The notes: generated by a model not told the origin, from the sequence alone. A stretch of 64,000 bases of DNA from Actinokineospora terrae (GCF_900111175.1 NZ_FOGI01000007.1:124001-188000), one strand, 5' to 3'. Counted from the first letter of the stretch, positions 54,560 to 63,369 are shown. Numbers and translations are program-made.

Positions 54560-55132
54560 TTAATCGGCGAACGGGTCCTCGGAGTTGGCCGGGTCCCACG
54601 ACAGGCCGGGCACGCCCCACTTGTTGGCCTTGACCATCCGCTTCGCCTCGCGCTGGTTCCGGCCGACCAGGCGGTTCAGGTAGAGCAAACCGTCGAGGTG
54701 GTCGGTCTCGTGTTGCAGGCAGCGCGCGAAGAACCCGGTCCCCTCGACCTCGATCGGCGCGCCCTCCACGTCCTGGCCGGCCACCTTCGCCCAGCTCGCC
54801 CGCCCGGTCGGGAACGTCTCGCCGGGCACCGACAGGCAGCCCTCGTAGTCGTCGTCCGGGTCAGGCATGCCCTCGGGGACCTCGGAGGTGGTCAGCACCG
54901 GGTTCACCACGACGCCGCGGTGCCGCACGCCCTCGTCGTCGGGGCAGTCGTACACGAACACCCGCAGCCCGACGCCGATCTGGTTGGCCGCCAGCCCGAC
55001 CCCGTTGGCCGCGGCCATGGTGTCGTACATGTCGTCGACCAGCGCCTTGAGTTCGTCGTCGAACCGCTCGATCGGCTTGGTCGGGGTGTGCAAGACCGGA
55101 TCACCGACGATGCGGATCGGGTGGACTGTCAT
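54560..55132 (-). CDS. def: Peptide deformylase
   Basis: A 190-residue metalloenzyme that removes the formyl group from nascent proteins. All three motifs are intact: GVGLAANQIG, EGCLSVPGE with the metal Cys, and QHETDHLDG with the two His and the catalytic Glu. As in M. tuberculosis, it is divergent from a DUF3263 gene followed by a LytR_C gene. It has an acidic C-terminal extension (DPANSEDPFAD). Confidence 0.96.
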   Translation of the reverse strand: MTVHPIRIVGDPVLHTPTKPIERFDDELKALVDDMYDTMAAANGVGLAANQIGVGLRVFVYDCPDDEGVRHRGVVVNPVLTTSEVPEGMPDPDDDYEGCLSVPGETFPTGRASWAKVAGQDVEGAPIEVEGTGFFARCLQHETDHLDGLLYLNRLVGRNQREAKRMVKANKWGVPGLSWDPANSEDPFAD

Positions 55133-55326
55133 GGGCGGAAGCCTAACCGGGCCGGGAAAGGCGGTGTCCGCCCACGGGGTTCTCCCGAGCGGTCGCGCGG
55201 GTATGAGACGCGTGGTGGACGCGCCGTGGAGGTGACGATCAGCTCCAGCGGTGACGTGGTGTAATGGCCACCGGCGAGCGGCCGGTGGGTCGCCCGCCGG
55301 AGCCGAACCGCGAGGCGAGGAGCCAG

Positions 55327-55632
55327 ATGGACGCTGCTGAGTCGCCCCCTCAGCCTGAGCACGCGCACGCGCGGCCGGAGGGCCTCAGCGAGCGCGACCG
55401 GGCGATCCTGGCGTTCGAGCGGCAGTGGTGGAAGTACGCGGGCGCCAAGGACCAGGCGATCCGCGAGTTGTTCGAGTTGTCCAGCACCCGCTACTACCAG
55501 GTGCTCAACGAGTTGATCGAGAAGACCGAGGCCCTCGAGGCCGACCCGATGCTGGTCAAGCGCCTGCGCCGGATGCGAGCCACCCGGCACCGCGCCCGCG
55601 CAGCCCGACGCCTGGGGATGGACCCGCGATGA
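55327..55632 (+). CDS. DUF3263 protein (Rv0430-like)
   Basis: A 101-residue basic protein. LSERDRAILAFERQWWKYAGAKDQAIRELFELSSTRYYQVLNELI-type sequence at about 20-64 is the DUF3263 helix-turn-helix-like core, and the tail is very Arg-rich. I chose ATG 55327, which has GAGGAG upstream and gives the length of M. tuberculosis Rv0430; an earlier ATG at 55264 adds 21 polar residues. DNA binding is likely from fold and charge but unproven. It overlaps the LytR_C gene as ATGA. Confidence 0.88.
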   Translation: MDAAESPPQPEHAHARPEGLSERDRAILAFERQWWKYAGAKDQAIRELFELSSTRYYQVLNELIEKTEALEADPMLVKRLRRMRATRHRARAARRLGMDPR

Positions 55633-56267
55633 GCACCGAGCCAAGCGGGCAGGCCCGCACCGCCCGCGTGGTGGGCCTCACCCTCCTCGCCGTCGCCGCG
55701 GCAGCGGCCGTGGTCGGTGTGATCACCCTCTTCGACAGCACCGACGACAGCCCGCCCGCCGCCCAGGCCCCACCCAGCGCGGTCATCACCACCACCACGG
55801 GCGCGCCCCCCAGCGGTGACCTCACCAGCCTCCCGCCCCGCCCCACCGCGCCCGGCGCGACCACCACCGAGCCGCCCAGCCCGCCGCAGCCGACGGTGAC
55901 GACGACGGTCCCGCCCGCCGCCACCACGCGGCCCCCGGCGACCTCCCAGCCGGGCAACACCGCCGACGCCCCCAGCGAGCCGCTGCGCATCTACAACAAC
56001 AGCACCATCGCGGGCCTCGCCGCCCGAGCCGCCGACGACATCGGCTCGACCGGCTGGCAGATCGCCCAGGTCGGCAACTACTCCGGCGGCAAGATCCCCA
56101 CCACCACCGTCTACTTCGAACCCGGCACCGGCCAGGAAGCGGCCGCCCGCCAGCTGGCCAGCCAGTTCGACTTCCGGGTCGAACCGCGCTTCGACGGCAT
56201 CAAGGACTCCCGCCCCGGCCTGATCCTCATCGTCACCAACGACTACAAGGTCGCCAAGGAGAAGTAG
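55629..56267 (+). CDS. Envelope protein with LytR C-terminal domain (Rv0431-like)
   Basis: A 212-residue membrane-anchored protein. One helix at about residues 13-33 is followed by a long Pro/Thr-rich linker (about 40-115) and a LytR_C domain (LRIYNNSTIAGLAARAADDI, ending LILIVTNDYKV). The domain occurs at the end of LCP cell-wall ligases and alone in actinobacteria, where M. tuberculosis Rv0431 is the counterpart in the same gene order. The role in cell-envelope control is inferred from the family. The start overlaps the DUF3263 stop. A 30-bp palindromic terminator lies 100 bp downstream. Confidence 0.88.
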   Translation: MSTEPSGQARTARVVGLTLLAVAAAAAVVGVITLFDSTDDSPPAAQAPPSAVITTTTGAPPSGDLTSLPPRPTAPGATTTEPPSPPQPTVTTTVPPAATTRPPATSQPGNTADAPSEPLRIYNNSTIAGLAARAADDIGSTGWQIAQVGNYSGGKIPTTTVYFEPGTGQEAAARQLASQFDFRVEPRFDGIKDSRPGLILIVTNDYKVAKEK

Positions 56268-56367
56268 GGCTCCGTCCCCGCTCTCCCCGTCCCCGCTCCC
56301 AGCCGGGTGCGCAGTCCCGCCCGGCACTCTCCCGGCCGGAGAAGCAGGTCCCGCCAGGCAGTCCCGG

Positions 56368-56397
56368 AGCCGGTGGTCGTGATCACGACCACCGGCT
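56368..56397. terminator. 30-bp palindrome between LytR_C gene and AAA ATPase gene
   Basis: AGCCGGTGGTCGTGA and its exact complement TCACGACCACCGGCT meet without a loop and are followed by TTG. It lies between convergent genes and probably ends both. Confidence 0.75.
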
Positions 56398-56527
56398 TTG
56401 TCGTCTCCTGGTCCTCTTGACCGGCGTGCGGCAGGGGTTCCGGCGGAGACGGTGACCGGAGGAGCACATCATCGTCTCCGCTGAACATCGTCTTGACTGG
56501 TGATCACACCGTGGCGGTGCGGTGGGG

Positions 56528-58765
56528 TCAGCGGGCTTGGCGGTTGGTGGCATACGCCTCCAGGTCGGCCAGTTGGGCGGGGTCGAGTGAGGGGCGGACG
56601 TTCTCGCGGGCGGCGTCGAGGTGGTGGGCGGTGACGACGGTGGCGTCGAGGGACTCGCGCATGGCGGTGAGGGCGGCCTCGCGGATGAGGGCGGCGCAGT
56701 CGGCGGCGGAGTAGCCGTCGAGGGTGGTGGCGTAGGCGGTGAGGTCGACGTCGTCGGACAGCGGGGTGTTCTTGCTGGTGGCGCGCAGGATCGCGGCCCG
56801 GGCCTCGGCGTCGGGCGGCGGGACGTAGATCAGGCGCTCCAGGCGGCCGGGGCGCAGCAGCGCCGGGTCGACCAGGTCGGGCCGGTTGGTGGCGCCGACG
56901 ACCACCACATCGCGCAGCGGTTCCACGCCGTCGAGTTCGGTGAGCAGCGCGGCGACCACGCGGTCGGCAACGCCCGAGTCCGACGACTGGCCCCGGCGCG
57001 GGGCGAGCGCGTCGATCTCGTCGAGGAACACCAGGGCGGGCGCGGCCTCGCTCGCCTTGCGGAACAGCTCCCGCACCGCGCGCTCCGACTCGCCGACCCA
57101 CTTGTCCATCAGCTCGGCGCCCTTGACCGACAGCACGTTCAGCTGCCCGGTCCCCGCGAGCGCCCGCACCAGGAACGTCTTGCCGCCACCCGGCGGCCCG
57201 TACAGCAGCACCCCGCGCGGCGGCGCGACCCCGAGCCGGGCGAACGAGTCCGGGTACCGCAGCGGCCACAGCACCGCCTCGGTGAGCGCCTGCTTGGTCT
57301 CGACCATGTCGCCGACGTCGTCGAGCTGGATGTCGCCGGTGCGCACCGACGTCGTGCTGACCGAGGTGGGCCGCACCGTCTGCAGCGCGCCGAACACGTC
57401 GTCCGCGCCGATGCTGGTGGCTTCGCGCAACGCCGCCCGGATCGCGGACTCCCGGCGCAGCGCGATCAGGTCCGCGGCCACGAACCCCGGGGTGCGCTCA
57501 CCCACCGCCGCGAAGTCCACTCCGGACTCGACCGGCAGGTCGCGGTAGAGCACCCGCAGCAGCTCGGCGCGGGTCTTGGCGTCCGGCGACGGCACCCGCA
57601 GCTCGCGGTCCACCAGTTCCACACCGCGCAACCGCGGGTCGACGGCCTCCGGGTGCGCGGTCGTGACGACCAGCGCCACCCTCGCGATCCCGATCGCCGC
57701 GCGCAGGGTGTCCAGCACCACCGTCGCCACCGGCGGGGGAGAGGTCGCGGGCAGCAGCGCGTCGACGTCGTTGATCATCAGCACCGCGGCCTTGCCCGCC
57801 GCCGACACCGCGCGCGCCCGCTCGACCGCGGCCCCGAGCCGGGCGGCCGCCGCATTCGCCTCCAGCACCGCGATCGTCGGGCCCGCGAGCTCGACCACCT
57901 CGGCGTCGACCGAGCGGGCGACCGCGCGCACCACGCTGGCCTTGCCCACCCCCTCCGGCCCGCTGACCAGCACCCCCAGCCGGGGCGCGGCACCGAGCCG
58001 TTCCAGCAGTTCCGGCCGCAGGAACGCCAGCTCGAACCACTCCCCGAGCGTGCGCACCGCTTCCTGCGCGCCGACCAGGTCCGCGGCCTCGATCGGCTCC
58101 GGCGCGCTCACCTCGGCGACCGCGGCCACCCCGACCGGTTCGGCGACGGCCCGCACCACCGTCTCGCCGCCGACCGCCACCGCCGCCCGCTCACCCGTGC
58201 GCGCGCCGTCCCGCCAACCGACCACAGTGGACGGATGCACGGTCACCGCGCCCGCTGGCTCGACCGAGGTCACCGTCAGCAGCTCATTGGTCCAGGTCAT
58301 CCCGATCGCCCGGGACAGCTTGCCGCGCACGGCGGACACATCGGCCTCCGGCGGCGGCGCCAGGTCCTGCGGCAGCAGCGACACCGCGTCGCCGAGGGTC
58401 AGCACCTTGCCCACCAGCGCGAGCCGCACCGTCTCCGGCGGCAGCGAGGTCGACGCCAGCCGCGACCCGGCAACGGTGACCGCGCGCGCCAGGGCCACCT
58501 CCACCGGCGCCACCACGACCTCGGCGCCCTCGGTGACCCCGAGGTTCGACATGGTCACGTCGTCGAGCAGCACGACACCGGTGGCCGCGCCCCGGTCGCC
58601 CTCGGCGGCGAGCGCGGCGCTGACCCTGGCGCCGGTGAGCCGGACGGCGTCCCACTGGCGCAGCCCGAGCGCGTCGAACACCTCGGGGTGCAGCCGGACG
58701 ACACCGCGCCGGGTGTCCAGCGCGGACGGTGTGAGCCGCGCGGTCAACGTGATCTGAGTTCCCAC
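56528..58765 (-). CDS. CDC48/p97-like double AAA+ ATPase (Rv0435c-like)
   Basis: A 745-residue protein with the VCP/CDC48 layout: N-domain with double-psi barrel features (RRGVVRLHPEVFDALGL, WDAVRLTG), then AAA domains D1 (about 250-470) and D2 (about 490-720). D2 is canonical: Walker A GPPGGGKTFLV, Walker B ALVFLDEIDAL, and arginine finger region PGRLERLIYVPPP. D1 is degenerate: Walker A reads GPEGVGKAS, without the Thr/Ser after Lys, and Walker B reads MINDVDAL instead of DEID. So D2 should drive activity and D1 serve in structure. Proteins of this kind unfold substrates. The start is GTG. The gene order matches M. tuberculosis Rv0435c-Rv0436c. Confidence 0.9.
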   Translation of the reverse strand: MGTQITLTARLTPSALDTRRGVVRLHPEVFDALGLRQWDAVRLTGARVSAALAAEGDRGAATGVVLLDDVTMSNLGVTEGAEVVVAPVEVALARAVTVAGSRLASTSLPPETVRLALVGKVLTLGDAVSLLPQDLAPPPEADVSAVRGKLSRAIGMTWTNELLTVTSVEPAGAVTVHPSTVVGWRDGARTGERAAVAVGGETVVRAVAEPVGVAAVAEVSAPEPIEAADLVGAQEAVRTLGEWFELAFLRPELLERLGAAPRLGVLVSGPEGVGKASVVRAVARSVDAEVVELAGPTIAVLEANAAAARLGAAVERARAVSAAGKAAVLMINDVDALLPATSPPPVATVVLDTLRAAIGIARVALVVTTAHPEAVDPRLRGVELVDRELRVPSPDAKTRAELLRVLYRDLPVESGVDFAAVGERTPGFVAADLIALRRESAIRAALREATSIGADDVFGALQTVRPTSVSTTSVRTGDIQLDDVGDMVETKQALTEAVLWPLRYPDSFARLGVAPPRGVLLYGPPGGGKTFLVRALAGTGQLNVLSVKGAELMDKWVGESERAVRELFRKASEAAPALVFLDEIDALAPRRGQSSDSGVADRVVAALLTELDGVEPLRDVVVVGATNRPDLVDPALLRPGRLERLIYVPPPDAEARAAILRATSKNTPLSDDVDLTAYATTLDGYSAADCAALIREAALTAMRESLDATVVTAHHLDAARENVRPSLDPAQLADLEAYATNRQAR

Positions 58766-58820
58766 GTCGACGAGAGTAGAGCGTTCCCGCCGATTGCCGC
58801 GGGAGTTGTCCACAGGCTCG

Positions 58821-59810
58821 TCAGCGGGGCTTGCTCTCCCCGGGCCGCTCGTTCTTCCGCAGGCCGGTGCGCCGCCACGCCTTGCCCCGCGCGCCGGGTG
58901 GCCTCGGGTCGGTCGGCAGCGGGACACCGGGCGCGTCGCCGTTGCGCATCGGCCGCAGCACGGCCCGGCGGGCGGCACCGGCGACCCGGCGCAGCGGCGG
59001 GCGCAGGCCGAGCCTGCGCCGCGAGCCGTGCGCCCGGCGGATCGCCCTGCGCTCGCGCGGCGGCACGTCCCACGCCTCGGGGTTGTTGGCCAGCCAGTGC
59101 TTGCGCCGGACCGCGTAGGGGATGTGCAGCAGGTAGAGGACCAGCACCACGGCCAGCGTCACGAGCGGGTAAGTGATCACCGCCGCCGCGACCAGTCCCA
59201 CGAGGACCAGCAGCGGCGCCACCGCACGCGGGGACACGCGCGCGGTCTTCACCGACAGCGTGGGGATGCGGCTGATCGCGAGCGCGGCCACCGCGACGAT
59301 CCACACCATCACGGCCGCCTTGGACTGCCACCAGTGCCCGTTGTCGCCGTACTCGATGGTCAGGATCAGCGGCAGCAGCACCAGCAGGCCACCGGCGGGC
59401 GCGGGCACCCCGACGAAGAACTCCTTCGTGTAGACCGGTTGCTCGGTGTCCTCGAGCAGCGTGTTGAACCGCGCCAGGCGCAGGATCATGCACACGGCGA
59501 AGATGAGCGCGACCACCCAGCCGACCCGGTCGCCGCCGAAGCGCCAGACGTAGAGCATCAGCGCGGGCGCGACGCCGAAGGAGATGGCGTCGGCGAGCGA
59601 GTCGAGCTCGGCACCCATCTTGCTGGTGGCGTCGAGCAGCCGGGCGATGCGCCCGTCGAGGCTGTCGAGCACCGCGGCGATGGCGATCGCGGCGATCGCG
59701 GCGGTGGGCTGGCCGTTGAGGACGAACTGGACGGCGGACAGGCCCGCGCACATGGCCAGGACGGTCAGCGCGTTGGGCAGCAACCGGACACCGGGCGCGG
59801 TCGGGGCCAT
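58821..59810 (-). CDS. pssA: CDP-diacylglycerol-serine O-phosphatidyltransferase
   Basis: A 329-residue membrane enzyme that makes phosphatidylserine from CDP-diacylglycerol and serine. The CDP-alcohol phosphotransferase signature is DSLDGRIAR, then AELDSLADAISFGVAPA, near residues 49-80. About eight hydrophobic helices follow. The last 90 residues are basic and disordered (RRERRAIRRAHGSRRR), longer than usual. It lies 3 bp after psd, so both steps to phosphatidylethanolamine are in one operon. Confidence 0.93.
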   Translation of the reverse strand: MAPTAPGVRLLPNALTVLAMCAGLSAVQFVLNGQPTAAIAAIAIAAVLDSLDGRIARLLDATSKMGAELDSLADAISFGVAPALMLYVWRFGGDRVGWVVALIFAVCMILRLARFNTLLEDTEQPVYTKEFFVGVPAPAGGLLVLLPLILTIEYGDNGHWWQSKAAVMVWIVAVAALAISRIPTLSVKTARVSPRAVAPLLVLVGLVAAAVITYPLVTLAVVLVLYLLHIPYAVRRKHWLANNPEAWDVPPRERRAIRRAHGSRRRLGLRPPLRRVAGAARRAVLRPMRNGDAPGVPLPTDPRPPGARGKAWRRTGLRKNERPGESKPR

Positions 59811-59813
59811 CGG

Positions 59814-60527
59814 TCAGCCCGCCGAGGGCAGCTCGGCCAGCACTGTCTCCCCGCCGATGGTCCGCTGACCTGGCTCGACCAGGACGCGGCTGCCAACGGG
59901 GACGTAGAGGTCCACGCGCGAACCGAAGCGGATCAGCCCGTAGGTGCTGCCTGCCAGGACCTTGTCGCCGTCGGACACCTGGCAGATGATGCGCCGCGCG
60001 ACCAGGCCCGCGATCTGCACCACGACGAGGTCGTGCCCCTCGTCGGTGCGCACGTGCAGGCTGTTGCGCTCGTTGACCTCACTGGCCTCGTCGAGGTCCG
60101 CGGAGAGGAACTGGCCGGACTTGTGCGCCGCGCGGACGACCTGACCGGTCGCGGGCGCGCGCTGGACGTGCACGTCGAACACCGACAGGAACACGCTGAC
60201 GCGCAGCATGGGCTCGTCGCCGAGGTCGAGCTCCGCCGGGGGGACCGCCTCGACCACGTGCGACACGGTGCCGTCCGCTGGGGCCACGGCGATCCCGGGG
60301 CGGCGCGGGGTGACGCGCTTGGGCTCTCGGAAGAACCACGCGAGCCAGGCGGTGAAGATCGCGGTGCCCACACCGGCCCGCTTGGACAGCAGCCGCACCG
60401 CGAGGGTCGCCCCGAGCGCGCCGAGGATGAACGGCCTACCGCCCGGGTGCACCGGGGGGATGATGCTCTTGGTCAACTCGACGGCGTGCTGGAGCGCGCC
60501 TGCCTTCTTGGGCTGGTGAGCGGTCAT
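59814..60527 (-). CDS. psd: Phosphatidylserine decarboxylase, archaeal/short type
   Basis: A 237-residue proenzyme that decarboxylates phosphatidylserine to phosphatidylethanolamine. The self-cleavage site is the Gly-Ser of AGSTYGLIRFGSRVD near residue 200, where the new chain start becomes the pyruvoyl group. The His region is VSVFLSVFDVHVQR. Two hydrophobic segments in the first 75 residues anchor it. It is just upstream of pssA in the operon. Confidence 0.93.
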   Translation of the reverse strand: MTAHQPKKAGALQHAVELTKSIIPPVHPGGRPFILGALGATLAVRLLSKRAGVGTAIFTAWLAWFFREPKRVTPRRPGIAVAPADGTVSHVVEAVPPAELDLGDEPMLRVSVFLSVFDVHVQRAPATGQVVRAAHKSGQFLSADLDEASEVNERNSLHVRTDEGHDLVVVQIAGLVARRIICQVSDGDKVLAGSTYGLIRFGSRVDLYVPVGSRVLVEPGQRTIGGETVLAELPSAG

Positions 60528-60623
60528 CGTGGTCGCGGTTTCCTCGTGTCTAGGCCGGATTTCCGCACACGCTACGCCAGCCGGGGGTCAGCTCGGGGAG
60601 GTAGCCGCCACCTGGGCGGACAG

Positions 60624-60683
60624 GGGCACCCGATGGTCCGGGTATGCACCCCCCGACGGCACATACCCGGCCATCGGGCGCCC
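60624..60683. promoter_or_regulatory. Long imperfect inverted repeat between moeA and psd
   Basis: CCCGATGG-T-CCGGGTATG and CATACCCGG-CCATCGGG form a 17-bp stem with one bulged base around a 15-base loop, extendable by GGGC/GCCC past one mismatch. It lies in the 256-bp gap before psd, about 100 bp after the moeA stop. It can be a terminator for moeA or a control element for psd-pssA. Confidence 0.6.
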
Positions 60684-60783
60684 TCGTGGAACCCGTCCAG
60701 TGTAGCCGGCGGCCATCCGGTGGATCAATGACCGGTTGTGAGGAATTGACTTCCTTGGGTCAGTATATGGTTACTTGGCGCCT

Positions 60784-61998
60784 TCAGTCGAGCAGGACCA
60801 GGTCGACCTCGTCGCCCGCCGCCACCTCCGCGACCCCGACCGGGATCTCGATCAGGCAGTTCGACGCCGCGAACGAGGCCAACAGGTGGGAGCCCGGTCC
60901 ACCTACCGGGACGACCTCGACGTGACCCGCGTCGTGGCGGCCCCTGCGGTACTGCACCCGGTTCGGCGGTGACGACATCGCCGCGGTCGCGCGCGCCCGC
61001 GCCCGCGGGCGGTCTGTGTTGGTGTGCCCCATAGCCGCCAGCAAGGCCGGTCGGAGGAACACCTCGAACGACAAGGCAGCGCTAACCGGATTGCCCGGCA
61101 GCGTCACCACCGGCAGCCCTTCGAAGTTGCCAAGCCCTTGTGGTCCGCCCGGCTGCATCGCGACCCGGACGAACTCCACGCCTTGACCGGACAGCGCGTC
61201 CTTGACCACCTCATATGCGCCTGCGCTCACCCCACCGGAGGTGATCAGCAGATCGGCCTCACCGACGTGCTGCGCGAGGACCGCGCGGAACGCCGCGACG
61301 TCGTCCGCGACCGACCGCAGCACGACGGCCTTGGCGCCGATCTCCTCGACGGCCGCGGCCAACAGCACGCTGTTCGACTCATAGATGTGCCCCGGCGGCA
61401 GAGGTTCACCTGGTGGGATCAACTCAGAGCCCGTGGACAGCACAAGAACCCGCGGCGGCCGCCGTACTGGCAGACCGGCCAAGCCGACCGCGGCAGCCAA
61501 ACCGAGCTGCGGCGGGTGCAAGACCGTTCCCGCCCGTAGGATCACGTCGCCTTCGGTGACGTCCTCGCCGACGAATCGCACGTGCGTGCGCGCGGGCACC
61601 GACGCGTCAATGCGGACGGTTTCGGTACCGCCGTCGGTCAGCTCAACCTGGATGATCGCGTCGGCACCTTCCGGCAGCGGCGCGCCGGTCATGATCCGTT
61701 GCGCGGTGCCAGGGGCGAGCGGGACCACATCGGTCCGCCCCGCCGGGATGTCATCGGCGACCGGGAGCCGCACGGGGTTCTCGGCGGTGGCACTGACCAC
61801 ATCGGACGCACGCACCGCGTACCCGTCCATGGCGGAGTTGTCGAACGGCGGTAGCGACACCGCGGTCGCCACGTCCTCGGCGAGCACTAGTCCTCTGCAC
61901 ATCGCCAAAGGAAGCCGCACCACCGGCAGCGGTGGCAGCAACGCCTGGACTTCGAGCCGGTACTCCTGCGGGGTCAACCCGCGCTTGGCCGCGTTCAC
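60784..61998 (-). CDS. moeA: Molybdopterin molybdenumtransferase
   Basis: A 404-residue enzyme that inserts molybdate into the dinucleotide precursor of molybdenum cofactor. Landmarks are PPFDNSAMDGYAV near residue 50, IMTGAPLPEGADAII near residue 102, VLSTGSELIPPGEPLPPGHIYESNS, ITSGGVSAGAYEVVKDAL, and VVTLPGNPVSAAL. The start is GTG. M. tuberculosis has moeA2 (Rv0438c) in the same position, upstream of psd. No other cofactor gene is in the window. Confidence 0.94.
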   Translation of the reverse strand: MNAAKRGLTPQEYRLEVQALLPPLPVVRLPLAMCRGLVLAEDVATAVSLPPFDNSAMDGYAVRASDVVSATAENPVRLPVADDIPAGRTDVVPLAPGTAQRIMTGAPLPEGADAIIQVELTDGGTETVRIDASVPARTHVRFVGEDVTEGDVILRAGTVLHPPQLGLAAAVGLAGLPVRRPPRVLVLSTGSELIPPGEPLPPGHIYESNSVLLAAAVEEIGAKAVVLRSVADDVAAFRAVLAQHVGEADLLITSGGVSAGAYEVVKDALSGQGVEFVRVAMQPGGPQGLGNFEGLPVVTLPGNPVSAALSFEVFLRPALLAAMGHTNTDRPRARARATAAMSSPPNRVQYRRGRHDAGHVEVVPVGGPGSHLLASFAASNCLIEIPVGVAEVAAGDEVDLVLLD

Positions 61999-62069
61999 CC
62001 CGCCAATCTTGCCCGCCCGTTGACCGAACCGGACGCGGCCGTCACAACGCGGACGTTACGCTCGCGTGC

Positions 62070-63299
62070 GTGTCGGATGACCTAACCGGGCGTCGCCTAG
62101 GGCATTACCGCATCGACGGTGTGCTCGGTAAGGGCGGCATGAGCGTGATGTACCGGGCGACCGACATCCGGCTCGGCCGCAAGGTGGCCCTCAAAGTCAT
62201 CGCCGAGCACCTCACCGAGGACCCCGAGTTCCGCGAGCGCTTCGTCGACGAGGCCCGCAACACCTCCGCGATCGACCACGCCAACGTCGTCCCGCTCTAC
62301 GACTTCGGCGAGGTCGACGGGCTGCTCTACATCGCGATGCGGCTGGTCGACGGCTTCGACATGGCCACCCTGGTCAAGGACGGCCCGATCGCCCCGCAGC
62401 GCGCGCTGAGCCTGCTGGCCCAGGTGGCCGAGGCGCTGGACAACCTGCACGAGCGCGGTCTGGTCCACCTCGACGTCAAACCGGCGAACGTGCTGGTCAC
62501 CGCCCGCGAGTCCGCGACCGAGCACATCTACGTCGCCGACTTCGGCCTGACCCGCCGCGGCGCCACCGGCCACCGCACCAGGGGCGGCGACTTCCTCGGT
62601 TCCCCCACCTACGCCGCGCCGGAGCACCTGCGCGGGGAGCCGGTGGACGGTCGCACCGACGCCTACTCGCTCGCCTGCGTGCTGTTCGCGTGCCTGGCCG
62701 GTAGGCCTCCCTTCCACGGTCAAGTGTCGGAAGTCATCCAGGGCCACCTCAACCGTGACGTCCCGACGCTGACCGACTACATCGCGCTGCCGCCCGCGAT
62801 CAACGACGTGATCCGCCGCGGCATGGCCAAGAGCCCCACGCACCGCTACGCCAGCTGCCGCGAACTGATCGCCGCTGCACGTCAGGCGCTCTCTAACGCC
62901 CCGCAGCGCCCGATGGGGCCACCGCCGCCCCGTGTGCCCAACCAGACGCTCGTGGCCCCCATCGAGCAGCTGCGTCCGCAGTACCAGTCGCCACCCCCCG
63001 TCCAGCCGGAACCGGTCCGCTTGCGGCCACCCGCTCCCGTGCGGACCACCGCGTTCGACGAGAAGAAGAGCGGCACCCGCTGGATCGCCCCGGTGATCGT
63101 CGGCGTCGTCGCGATCGGGGCCATCATCACCGCGATCCTGCTGCTCACGGGCGGTCCCGGCGACGAACCCGGCACCGGTCCCGGCCCGACCGCGCCGCCG
63201 ATCCAGGTCGGCCCCGGGGGCACCAGCAGGCCCAGTTCGCCGCCGACGACGACCTCGCGCCGACCGCTGCCGACCATCACGATCGTGCCACCCCCGTGA
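62070..63299 (+). CDS. Membrane Ser/Thr protein kinase, non-RD type
   Basis: A 409-residue kinase. GKGGMSVMYRA is the P-loop, Lys42 in VALKVI the ATP lysine, and the catalytic loop is HLDVKPANVL (His133-Leu-Asp135): the usual Arg of HRD is Leu, so this is a non-RD kinase that may not need activation-loop phosphorylation. ADFGLTRRG and SPTYAAPEHL complete the core. A Pro-rich linker, one membrane helix at about 330-352, and a short Pro/Thr-rich exterior tail of about 50 residues follow. The start GTG is chosen before SDDLTGRRLGHYRI; longer readings overlap moeA antisense. It lies between moeA and groEL, where M. tuberculosis has no kinase. Confidence 0.9.
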   Translation: MSDDLTGRRLGHYRIDGVLGKGGMSVMYRATDIRLGRKVALKVIAEHLTEDPEFRERFVDEARNTSAIDHANVVPLYDFGEVDGLLYIAMRLVDGFDMATLVKDGPIAPQRALSLLAQVAEALDNLHERGLVHLDVKPANVLVTARESATEHIYVADFGLTRRGATGHRTRGGDFLGSPTYAAPEHLRGEPVDGRTDAYSLACVLFACLAGRPPFHGQVSEVIQGHLNRDVPTLTDYIALPPAINDVIRRGMAKSPTHRYASCRELIAAARQALSNAPQRPMGPPPPRVPNQTLVAPIEQLRPQYQSPPPVQPEPVRLRPPAPVRTTAFDEKKSGTRWIAPVIVGVVAIGAIITAILLLTGGPGDEPGTGPGPTAPPIQVGPGGTSRPSSPPTTTSRRPLPTITIVPPP

Positions 63300-63308
63300 G
63301 CTGCATTT

Positions 63309-63335
63309 CTTGCACTCGCGTGCCCCGAGTGCTAA
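63309..63335 (+). promoter_or_regulatory. CIRCE operator 1 (HrcA site)
   Basis: CTTGCACTC, a 9-base spacer, and GAGTGCTAA fit the CIRCE consensus TTAGCACTC-N9-GAGTGCTAA, with the right half perfect and two changes on the left. It lies 134 bp upstream of groEL. Confidence 0.88.
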
Positions 63336-63342
63336 ACACGAA

Positions 63343-63369
63343 CTAGCACTCGGGGTCGCCGAGTGCCAG
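63343..63369 (+). promoter_or_regulatory. CIRCE operator 2 (HrcA site)
   Basis: CTAGCACTC, a 9-base spacer, and GAGTGCCAG. The left half has one change and the right half two. It begins 7 bp after the first operator, giving a tandem pair before groEL. Confidence 0.82.

Noticed and set aside
63327..63351. A single inverted CIRCE (GAGTGCTA-N9-TAGCACTC)
   Set aside because: This everted arrangement is the junction of two properly oriented CIRCE elements rather than a site of its own.
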